Assembly: GCF_002210165.1 (NCBI RefSeq)
Contig: NZ_AQQP01000006.1
Coordinates: 1-64,000 of the forward strand
Length of the DNA stretch: 64,000 bases
Source of the DNA: Phaeobacter sp. 22II1-1F12B
GTDB taxonomy: Bacteria > Pseudomonadota > Alphaproteobacteria > Rhodobacterales > Rhodobacteraceae
Direction: 5' to 3'
Below are positions 8,780 to 15,969 of this stretch, one piece after another (position 1 is the first letter of the stretch; each line of letters begins with the position of its first letter). The notes under the pieces are model-generated. The model searched no databases and was not told the DNA's origin. It was given only the letters and a program-made list of their open reading frames with translations. The position numbers were made by a program, and so were the translations under genes.

Positions 8780-9795
8780 AGGGTCGGACGATCATACTTG
8801 ATGAATGGAAAGGCCGCGATGCCGCCGCGCTCATCGTGGATGGGAAGCTCGAGGATTTTTTGATCGACAGCGACCAGCCTGCCCCGGGCACGATCTACCG
8901 CGCGCGCGCCGACCGCCCGGTCAAAGGTCAGGGCGGAATGTTTGTGACAACGCCCGACGGCCCGGCTTTCCTCAGGCAAATAAAAGGCCTTTCTCCCGGA
9001 AGCATGTTGCTCGTCCAGGTGACCGGTTATCCCGAACCGGGCAAAGCCATTCCTGTCACCAGCAAGCTATTGTTCAAAAGCCGCTATGCGATCGTAACGC
9101 CGGATGCGCCGGGCATTAACGTTTCCCGTTCCATCCGGGGTGAAGATACGCGGAATGCGCTGCTTGAGATCGCGCATGACGTGATGGCCCACAGCAACCA
9201 CGGCCTTATCCTTCGTTCCGCCTGCGACGGCGGCGAGCCTGAAGAAATCGCCGAAGACATCGCGGCCATGTCCGCATTGGCGACGCAGGTGCTCTCGGAT
9301 GACGGGGACGAGGTCGAAACCCTAGTCGAAGGTGACGGTGCCCATACGCTCGCATGGCGGGAATGGAGCGATCCCGCAGAAGTTCTGAGCCAGCCGGGCG
9401 GGTTTGAGGAACTGGGTATCGAGGACGACCTGGAAGCGGTTGGTCAGGCATTCGAGCCGCTTTCCGGTGGCGGCCATTTGTACATCGAACCTACACGGGC
9501 GCTTGTTTCCGTCGATGTGAACACAGGGGCAGACACATCGCTGGCCGCCGGCCTCAAGGCCAACATGGCCTGTGCCCGTGCCCTGCCCCGTGCGCTGCGT
9601 CTCAGGGGGCTGGGCGGCCAGATTACCCTCGATCTTGCACCGATGCCCAAAAAGGACCGACGCAGCTTTGAGACCGCCCTGCGTGCTGCATTCAAAACCG
9701 ACTCCGAGGATACGGTCCTTGCAGGCTGGACCCCTCTTGGTCACTACGAATTACAACGCAAACGCGGTCGCCTTCCATTTCACGAGGTTTCCTAA
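8776..9795 (+). CDS. Ribonuclease E/G family protein, short form
   Basis: A 339-residue protein of the RNase E/G family, which cuts single-stranded RNA 5'-end-dependently. The N-terminus ([20 protein letters not shown]) is a shortened S1-like region. The catalytic core shows the two Asp segments [12 protein letters not shown] and [16 protein letters not shown], which correspond to the metal-binding Asp pair of E. coli RNase E. The zinc-link cysteines and the RNase E C-terminal scaffold are missing, so it resembles the small second RNase G-like paralogue kept beside maf in Rhodobacterales. Start ATG 8776 lies within maf's stop; the stop overlaps yacG by one base. Confidence 0.88.
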   Translation: MKGRTIILDEWKGRDAAALIVDGKLEDFLIDSDQPAPGTIYRARADRPVKGQGGMFVTTPDGPAFLRQIKGLSPGSMLLVQVTGYPEPGKAIPVTSKLLFKSRYAIVTPDAPGINVSRSIRGEDTRNALLEIAHDVMAHSNHGLILRSACDGGEPEEIAEDIAAMSALATQVLSDDGDEVETLVEGDGAHTLAWREWSDPAEVLSQPGGFEELGIEDDLEAVGQAFEPLSGGGHLYIEPTRALVSVDVNTGADTSLAAGLKANMACARALPRALRLRGLGGQITLDLAPMPKKDRRSFETALRAAFKTDSEDTVLAGWTPLGHYELQRKRGRLPFHEVS

Positions 9796-9977
9796 TGACT
9801 TGCCCAATCTGCGCCGAAGAAACCGACCCCAAATACCGCCCTTTCTGCTCACGCCGCTGCGCAGATCGCGATCTGGGCAAATGGCTTTCCGGCTCTTACG
9901 CGATCCCGTCCGAAGAGCCCGAAGACCTCGAGAAAGCGCTGGAAGAAGCGGAACGAGCCAAGCACGGACCACATTAA
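9795..9977 (+). CDS. yacG: DNA gyrase inhibitor / zinc protein YacG
   Basis: A 60-residue zinc protein. The four zinc ligands are visible: CPIC at residues 3-6 and CSRRC at 18-22, followed by DLGKWLSGSYAIP, the YacG hallmark. E. coli YacG binds GyrB and inhibits supercoiling. The acidic C-terminal helix (EEPEDLEKALEEAERAK) is usual. It ends the infA-maf-RNase operon, sharing TAATG with the RNase gene, and lies 83 bases before tRNA-Phe. Confidence 0.95.
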   Translation: MTCPICAEETDPKYRPFCSRRCADRDLGKWLSGSYAIPSEEPEDLEKALEEAERAKHGPH

Positions 9978-10060
9978 TCCAAAACATCAAAAAAGCCTCT
10001 GGACACCCATCGCACATAGCCCTAGAACGCCGAAACCCGAAAGGTTCATCCTTTCCCGGT

Positions 10061-10135
10061 GCCCGGGTAGCTCAGGGGTAGAGCAGTGGATTGAAAATCC
10101 TCGTGTCGGTGGTTCGATTCCGCCCCCGGGCACCA
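10061..10135 (+). tRNA. tRNA-Phe (GAA)
   Basis: A 75-nt tRNA with encoded CCA: acceptor GCCCGGG/CCCGGGC, D arm GCTC/GAGC, anticodon loop TTGAAAA (anticodon GAA) in stem GTGGA/TCCTC with one G-C to G-T type imperfection at its top, T arm GGTGG/CCGCC with TTCGATT. Its 3' end is partly repeated at 15384-15402. Confidence 0.97.
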
Positions 10136-10394
10136 TTTAACTCTCTGATAAAGATGAATAAAGCCTGCCAAGAATATGCCGGTTGTGCTTGTCGCAAAGA
10201 CCCTTGACCCAGACACCCAATTAGAGAAGCGGGCTTTCGTCGCGTATGCGAATTGGGGCCACTATTTTCAGCGAATGCAGATGCACTGACGGCGGAGTAC
10301 AACCTGACAATGTCTGTTAACTAACACCAGAACCTGCTTCTGGACAGCGCTCTTAAGACGGTGGCAGAGGCGCCGGATCAGATCATCCGTGACC

Positions 10395-11408
10395 TTACAA
10401 ACGGTATGATCCGGGCGTCCGATTGGTCCACTTGTGAAAGGCTCGGTGGAAGTTCGACGGTGCAGAAAAACCGGTGTCAAAGGCGATCTGTTCGATACTG
10501 GCTGTTCCTTGTTGAAGCGCCCGGATAGCGATGTCTCGGCGCAGAGCGTCCTTAATGTTCTGAAAGGACGTCCCTTCGTCTTTCAAACGGCGGTTCAGCG
10601 TCCGGGGCGTGATTTTCAGAGCGTGGGCCGCATCCGACAGTTGGCAACTCTGCCATGTTTCTCCGTAAAGAAAAGCGCGGACGCGGAGGCTGTTCGTGTG
10701 GGCGCGCGAGCCGGTGAAAATCCAGTCAATAGGCGCCCGCATGAGGAAGGCGGATGCTTCGGCGGGGCTACGGGTGATCGGACGGTCGAAGTGACGTGGA
10801 TCGAATAGGATGCTGGTATCCTGTGCGTCAAATGCGACGGGACAGGGGAAAACCACTGCGTAATCCGCGGCGAAATCCGGACGGGCAAAGGCAAAACGAA
10901 CCTCTTGCACACGCGTTTCCGAGCCACCCAGCCAAGACAAAAGCCCGTGCGCCAATTTAAGCATCAGCATGTGACCAAAACGCTGAGGCTTAGTGTCCGG
11001 GGAGTAAGGGGCCAATGCCAGCTCCACCTCGTCTGGCTTGCTCCGCAAGTCGAGGCGAAAATCATCCAGCAGCAGGTTCCAGAACGTCGAGAACCGAAAC
11101 AGCGCCGAGACCATGCTGCTCGCCTCACGCTGTACGGTCAGAAGATGCTGCAAGGCGCGCGGCCGAATCGGGCGGCTCCAGAGCCCCATCATTTCATCAC
11201 CGGTCGCCGGCGCGGCAAGCTGATAAAGAGTGGCGATTTCCTCAAGCGTGATGCGCTGCGTCGGCACCATCGGGCTGGTTTGCAGGCCAGAGCGTTCCAA
11301 AAGGGACTTCATCTCTTTCGAGGTGCAACGAGACTGCAACGCATCGAGCCAGTCCTGGATGAAACCCGCTGAAACGGTCGTCAGAGAGATTGGGTCATGT
11401 TTGGTCAT
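10395..11408 (-). CDS. AraC family transcriptional regulator
   Basis: A 337-residue regulator with the N-terminal arabinose-binding-like domain found in OruR/ArgR-type AraC proteins and a C-terminal double helix-turn-helix (SDAAHALKITPRTLNRRLKD, then IEQIAFDTGFSAPSNFHRAF with the typical FHRAFHKWTNRTPGSYR ending). I prefer ATG 11408 (MTKHDPISL) over TTG 11465, because a TATAAT box lies at 11466-11471 on this strand, and the longer form would begin almost on it. It is divergent from an acyl-CoA dehydrogenase gene and probably controls it, responding to an acid or acyl metabolite; the effector is not predictable. Confidence 0.9.
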   Translation of the reverse strand: MTKHDPISLTTVSAGFIQDWLDALQSRCTSKEMKSLLERSGLQTSPMVPTQRITLEEIATLYQLAAPATGDEMMGLWSRPIRPRALQHLLTVQREASSMVSALFRFSTFWNLLLDDFRLDLRSKPDEVELALAPYSPDTKPQRFGHMLMLKLAHGLLSWLGGSETRVQEVRFAFARPDFAADYAVVFPCPVAFDAQDTSILFDPRHFDRPITRSPAEASAFLMRAPIDWIFTGSRAHTNSLRVRAFLYGETWQSCQLSDAAHALKITPRTLNRRLKDEGTSFQNIKDALRRDIAIRALQQGTASIEQIAFDTGFSAPSNFHRAFHKWTNRTPGSYRL

Positions 11409-11439
11409 GAAGAACAGTATGTCGTGATCGGATACGAAT

Positions 11440-11471
11440 TTGGCAAAAGATGAGCTTATTGGCAAATTATA
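11440..11471. promoter_or_regulatory. Direct repeat TTGGCAAA and -10 box between AraC and acyl-CoA dehydrogenase
   Basis: TTGGCAAA is found at 11440-11447 and 11459-11466, 19 bases apart, about two helical turns, the usual geometry for one AraC-family protein binding two major-groove half-sites. A TATAAT box for the minus-strand regulator gene overlaps the second copy at 11466-11471, which would suit autorepression. No good -35 hexamer at 17 bases was found. Confidence 0.45.
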
Positions 11472-11518
11472 GCAGGTATAGGAGTCAAGAAGCCATAGTT
11501 TCTGTCAGAGGGTCCGTC

Positions 11519-13282
11519 ATGTCCTATCAGCCGCCCGTGCAGGATCTGATGTTTTGCATCGAACACCTGTCCCACTGGGACACCGTATCGGTGTTGGAGG
11601 CGTATTCCGAATGCGCGCTGTCGGATCTCGATGCCGTGCTTCAGGCCTATGCCCGGTTTTGTGCCGAACAGGTCGCACCATTGTCTCGGATAGGCGACAC
11701 ACTCGGGGCCCGGTTCGACGGGGGCCGGGTGACCATGCACGAAGGCCATGCGCGGACCTATGGCCGGTTCGTAGAAATGGGCTGGCAGGCGCTGACCCAT
11801 CCTCCGGACCATGGCGGCATGGGGCTGCCGCGTGCCCTTGGCGCAGCAGCTGTCGAGATGTTGAACGCCGCTGACATGAGTTTTGGTCTCTGCCCGCTGC
11901 TGACCGACGGGGCGATTGAGGCGCTGTTGCTGACTGGCTCGGAGGAACAGAAAGCCGCCTACCTTGAACCTCTGATCGAAGGGCGCTGGTCCGGCACAAT
12001 GAACCTGACCGAACCGCAGGCGGGCAGCGACCTGGGCCGGGTGACGACAAAGGCGATGCGGCGCGCGGACGGTACTTACGGCATCACCGGCACCAAGATC
12101 TTCATCACCTACGGTGCCCACGACCTGACCGAGAACATCATCCACCTCGTGCTGGCGCGCACACCGGATGCGCCGGTCGGACCCAAGGGGCTGAGCCTTT
12201 TCATCGTGCCGCAGAACCTCGTGGAACCGGACGGAATGCCCGGCGCCGCGAACGCGGTCAACTGCGTGAGCATCGAGCACAAGCTGGGCGTGCGCGCGAG
12301 TCCGACAGCCGTGCTGGACTACGACGACGCCACCGGTTTCCTGATCGGGGAGGAAAACCGCGGCCTCGAATACATGTTCATCATGATGAACGCCGCGCGG
12401 TTTTCGGTAGGCGTGCAGGGCATTGCGATCTCCGAGCGGGCCTATCAGCGGGCGCTGGCCTATGCGCGCGACCGGGTCCAAAGCCGCCCGGTGAATGGCC
12501 AAAGCAAGGACGCCGTCCCGATCATCGACCACCCGGATGTCCGCCGTATGCTCCTGCGGATGCGCAGCCTGACTGAAGGCGGACGGGCGATGGCGGCGTC
12601 AACCGCGGGACTTCTGGACATCGCGCATCACAAGGGTGATCCGGAAACGGTCGCACTGGCCGAATTCATGGTCCCCGTGGTCAAGGGCTTTTGCACCGAA
12701 CGTGCGGTCGAGGTCGCCTCGCTAGGCGTGCAAATCCACGGCGGCATGGGCTTTATCGAAGAGACCGGCGCCGCTCAGCACTACCGTGACGCCCGCATTC
12801 TGCCAATCTACGAGGGCACCACGGCCATTCAGGCAAACGATCTTTTGGGACGCAAGGTGATGCGCGACCGGGGCGAAACCGCCCGTCGGTTCGCGGCACT
12901 CATTTCGGAAACCGAAGCGCAGCTCGCGTGCGGTGATGCATCGGCGCAGGCGATCGGCACAAGCCTCGCGCAGGCGCGCGGTGCATTTGAGGCCGCGCTG
13001 GATTGGCTTCTGGAGAACAGCCGCAAGGATATCGACGCGGCATTCGCGGGCTCTGTCCCCTTCCTGATGCTGACCGGCACATTGGCGGCGGGCTGGAAAC
13101 TCGCCCAAGGCGCGCTGGCGGCGCAATCCGCACGCGACGCCGGGCAAAACACTGCCTTCATGACCCGTAAAATCGCCACAGCCCTATTCTTTGCGCAGCA
13201 TATCCTGCCCGAATGTGCCACCGAGAAAACCCGCATCCTGCACGGCTCTCAAAGCCTGTTAGACGCGACTTTCGCCGTTTAA
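11519..13282 (+). CDS. Acyl-CoA dehydrogenase, DmdC-like
   Basis: A 587-residue FAD acyl-CoA dehydrogenase, longer than the 380-residue classic type, with the N-terminal YQPPVQDLMFCIEHL and C-terminal extension of the DmdC / FadE-like subgroup. Landmarks are MNLTEPQAGSDLG (flavin and substrate), KIFITYGAHD, GVQIHGGMGFIEETG, and IYEGTTAIQANDL, whose Glu is the likely catalytic base. DmdC oxidises 3-methylthiopropionyl-CoA in DMSP demethylation; related enzymes act on short or medium acyl-CoAs, and I cannot tell which applies. ATG 11519 matches the subgroup start. A crotonase gene follows after 21 bases, giving two successive beta-oxidation steps. Confidence 0.9.
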   Translation: MSYQPPVQDLMFCIEHLSHWDTVSVLEAYSECALSDLDAVLQAYARFCAEQVAPLSRIGDTLGARFDGGRVTMHEGHARTYGRFVEMGWQALTHPPDHGGMGLPRALGAAAVEMLNAADMSFGLCPLLTDGAIEALLLTGSEEQKAAYLEPLIEGRWSGTMNLTEPQAGSDLGRVTTKAMRRADGTYGITGTKIFITYGAHDLTENIIHLVLARTPDAPVGPKGLSLFIVPQNLVEPDGMPGAANAVNCVSIEHKLGVRASPTAVLDYDDATGFLIGEENRGLEYMFIMMNAARFSVGVQGIAISERAYQRALAYARDRVQSRPVNGQSKDAVPIIDHPDVRRMLLRMRSLTEGGRAMAASTAGLLDIAHHKGDPETVALAEFMVPVVKGFCTERAVEVASLGVQIHGGMGFIEETGAAQHYRDARILPIYEGTTAIQANDLLGRKVMRDRGETARRFAALISETEAQLACGDASAQAIGTSLAQARGAFEAALDWLLENSRKDIDAAFAGSVPFLMLTGTLAAGWKLAQGALAAQSARDAGQNTAFMTRKIATALFFAQHILPECATEKTRILHGSQSLLDATFAV

Positions 13283-13303
13283 ATTCTCGAAAGGACCCGC
13301 CCC

Positions 13304-14113
13304 ATGAATGACATCGTGAACCCCGACGCCTACGAAAGACTCGCGATTTCCGCGCGTGACAACGGTCTCTATGTCGTGTCGCTGAACCGCCCGGAAAAAC
13401 GCAACGCTCTGGATGTGCTCACGATCGAGGAATTGATCCGCTTCTTCAGTGGCGCGCGGATCGCTGGCGTCAAGGCCGTGTTGCTGGCAGGAGAAGGTGA
13501 CCACTTCTGCGCCGGTCTTGATCTGGTCGAACATTGGAAGGCAGACCGCACCCCAGATGACTTCATGCACGTCTGCCTGCGCTGGCATGAAGCCTTTAAC
13601 AAGATGGAATATGGCGGCGTTCCGATTATTGCCGCGTTGCAGGGTGCGGTTGTCGGCGGTGGTCTGGAACTGGCCAGTGCCGCCCATGTGCGCGTGATCG
13701 ACCCCGGCACCTATTTCGCCCTGCCCGAAGGCCAGCGTGGGATCTTTACCGGTGGCGGCGCGACGATCCGGGTTTCTGACATGATTGGCAAGTATCGCAT
13801 GATTGACATGATCCTGACTGGCCGGGTCTATCAGGGGCAAGAGGCCGTCGATCTGGGGCTGGCACAATACATCACCGAAGACGGCGGCAGTTTTGCCAAG
13901 GCGATGGAACTGGCGGACAAGGTCGCGCAGAACCTGCCGCTGACGAATTTTGCGATCTGTTCGGCGGTCAGCCACATGAACAACATGTCCGGCATGGATG
14001 CCGCCTACGCCGAGGCCTTCGTCGGTGGTATTGTCAACACCCAGCCCGCCGCCCGCGAACGGCTCGAAGCCTTCGCCAACAAGACCGCCGCCCGCGTGCG
14101 GCCCAAAAGCTAA
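13304..14113 (+). CDS. Enoyl-CoA hydratase / crotonase family protein
   Basis: A 269-residue crotonase-fold enzyme. The oxyanion-hole strands are [14 protein letters not shown] and [15 protein letters not shown]; two acidic residues at the catalytic positions are kept, Glu in GGGLELASA and Glu in [13 protein letters not shown], so hydratase activity is likely. The [12 protein letters not shown] segment is the usual CoA-binding loop. It follows the acyl-CoA dehydrogenase with a GAAAGGA ribosome-binding site. Together they would convert an acyl-CoA to a 3-hydroxyacyl-CoA or a DMSP-type methylthioacryloyl-CoA to its hydrate. No CoA ligase is nearby, so the substrate stays open. Confidence 0.9.
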   Translation: MNDIVNPDAYERLAISARDNGLYVVSLNRPEKRNALDVLTIEELIRFFSGARIAGVKAVLLAGEGDHFCAGLDLVEHWKADRTPDDFMHVCLRWHEAFNKMEYGGVPIIAALQGAVVGGGLELASAAHVRVIDPGTYFALPEGQRGIFTGGGATIRVSDMIGKYRMIDMILTGRVYQGQEAVDLGLAQYITEDGGSFAKAMELADKVAQNLPLTNFAICSAVSHMNNMSGMDAAYAEAFVGGIVNTQPAARERLEAFANKTAARVRPKS

Positions 14114-14621
14114 GCCAAGCGGACACGGGCTGAGACCCATTTCGGGGCTTTTGAACGACAGGATCAAAGCATGTGTCCCTGTCGTTCTTCCGCCGCGCCG
14201 AAAGCCTACGCTGTGCGCGCAAGGCGGCGATCTATGCCGACATACGGCGCAGCTGGGCCGAAACCCTTGCCAGTATTGGCTCGGTGGCCGGGGTTCATCC
14301 GATTTCGCTGCTCGATGTAATGAAGGGCCGTTTAGCGGAAGTTGCGCCGCAGTGAGGCCAGACCTCGCGAAGGTCTGGAGTCGGCCGGTCGTAGCGGTTT
14401 ACGCAGCGAGGCACTCCCGGGTTTGCAAAGCCCGCTCCCTGCGCTTAGCGGACGGGTATTCCAAACTACCAGATAGACCACGCCAGCCCCGCGAGCTCTG
14501 GTCACACGGCATGTGTCGAGATCGCGGCCGAAGGGCCAGGGCTTGCATCCCAGAAGCGTTTCGCGGGATACGGCGGTCCGACAACTTCTCCTGGGAAGTC
14601 CATTGATAATCGAAAGCCACA
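14114..14621. other. Intergenic, no gene seen
   Basis: About 510 bases. Frames on both strands (for example 14173-14355) have no ribosome-binding site and no recognisable product. GC-rich with no obvious terminator directly after the crotonase stop. Confidence 0.5.
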
Positions 14622-15146
14622 ATGTCTCCGACCGACCGCCTCAAGACTGACTGTTCCAAATGCTCGGCGCTTTGCTGCGTCGTGTTGGCCTTTGACAAAG
14701 GTAAGGATTTCGCATTTGATAAGAACCCCGGCGAACCTTGCCGGAACCTCTCGGGGCACAGTTGCACGATCCACGACAAGTTGCCGCATAAAGGTTTTTC
14801 GGGCTGTGTCGCCTATGATTGCCTCGGCGCCGGCAACCGTGTCATTCAGGAAGTCTTCGCGGGTCGATCCTGGCAGAAGGACCCGCGCCTTATGCCAGAG
14901 ATGATGGAAGCCTTCTCAGCCATGCGTGAGGTCCACAAGCGGATCGATTTGCTGCGTGCCGCCGAAGCCCTGCCGTTGGAGCCGCGCGACGACCAAAAAC
15001 GTCGGGACTTCCTCGACTACCTCGAGCAGCACCGCTGGAGTGGGCCTGAGCTCAATGAATTCGAGGTTGGCCTGGCGCTGGAGATCGACATTTTCTTCCA
15101 TGGGATAGGTAAGTATTTGGCCGTCACCCTTTCCGCCGGGCGGTGA
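14622..15146 (+). CDS. Cysteine-cluster protein (YkgJ-like)
   Basis: A 174-residue protein with an N-terminal cysteine cluster: CSKCSALCC, then C in EPCRNLSGHSC, then GFSGCVAYDCLGAG. This pattern (CxxC..CC then C..C..DC) is that of a metal-chelating domain which in other bacteria forms the N-terminal part of some pentapeptide-repeat proteins, where it precedes the repeats. Here the pentapeptide repeats are absent, and the remaining 110 residues are a charged helical tail. The metal is probably iron or zinc. The role is unknown. It lies alone in the variable segment between tRNA-Phe and the reductase fusion. Confidence 0.7.
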   Translation: MSPTDRLKTDCSKCSALCCVVLAFDKGKDFAFDKNPGEPCRNLSGHSCTIHDKLPHKGFSGCVAYDCLGAGNRVIQEVFAGRSWQKDPRLMPEMMEAFSAMREVHKRIDLLRAAEALPLEPRDDQKRRDFLDYLEQHRWSGPELNEFEVGLALEIDIFFHGIGKYLAVTLSAGR

Positions 15147-15969
15147 GCCTGCGACTTGATGGTGGGGCACGCTATCGTGTGAGACCTTGGCTGTACAGCA
15201 ATGCGGCGCAGGTCAACTCCGAGCCCCTAGCGGACTTGGTTGTGCCCGCTAGCCGAGCCAAAAGCGAGTTATTGGGCATCGAACCTAAGGCAAGACCGCG
15301 ATCCGGGGTATCAATGGGGGTACCCTGACAAATTATGAAAATTCAAAATCATAAAAATCAATTCGTTAATCATCAAACGCGAAGCCGCCCCCGGCACCAT
15401 TCTCAAAATATCCTGCCCCGCTCGATGGCTCCGCGTGCGGCTAAAGGACTGCTCCCGCTAAACTGCGCTGGGATCACTGGAGCATCCTGCCATCCATTAC
15501 AGCAGACAGACGCCGCCCCATTCCACGGCACATCAGCTTGCGGCGCAGTCATCATGCGCGCATTGCCCGCCGGACCGCGTCTCGGCGGTCCTATTTATCA
15601 AAGCCCCTCAAGAACCGCCTCGCGGCTACCATCAAAGCGACAACCATATATTCCTTTCGTTTTCGCTAACACGTGTCCGAAACGAGGCAGAATAATGGCT
15701 AATTAGCGTACGCGCTCAGGTTGATTGGCGGTCTTCCGCGTCAGTGTGTCCATAAAGTTAGCAGGATACTGCTTAGGCCCAAGTTTACGTAGGGACCGCT
15801 CTTGCTACATGGAGTTTTTTGCTCAACAAAAGGTTGAGATTCCGCTCACGTCTCATCGCTCTTCCAGCAACCCTTGCAAGCCTGGATTGATCCCCCAGCG
15901 CCCTTGCTACATCAGTAACCGCTTCGACTCCGGCCCCACCGGAATTTCGAACCCTGCCGGCCAAGAAAC
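15147..15969. other. Long intergenic region with possible integration scar
   Basis: About 820 bases with no supported gene; short frames here lack ribosome-binding sites and homology. It contains a GGGGTA duplication at 15305-15310 and 15317-15322 (12-base offset) and, 62 bases on, the tRNA-Phe-like segment described separately. Its AT content is higher around 15330-15380 than in the flanking genes. Confidence 0.5.
15384..15402 (+). repeat. Partial copy of the tRNA-Phe 3' end (att-like)
   Basis: CCGCCCCCGGCACCATT here matches CCGCCCCCGGGCACCATT at 10120-10137, the T-arm to CCA end of tRNA-Phe, with one deleted G. This is the arrangement expected when an element integrates at a tRNA 3' end and leaves a direct repeat at its far border. 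Alternatively it is a remnant of another tRNA gene or a chance GC-rich match. Confidence 0.4.

Noticed and set aside
14173-14355. 60-codon plus-strand frame after crotonase
   Set aside because: No ribosome-binding site, no homology, and overlaps equally long frames on the other strand.
15335-15706. 123-codon plus-strand frame in the intergenic region before the fusion gene
   Set aside because: Pro/His/Ser-rich chance-like text with no start signal; it runs through the tRNA-like repeat.
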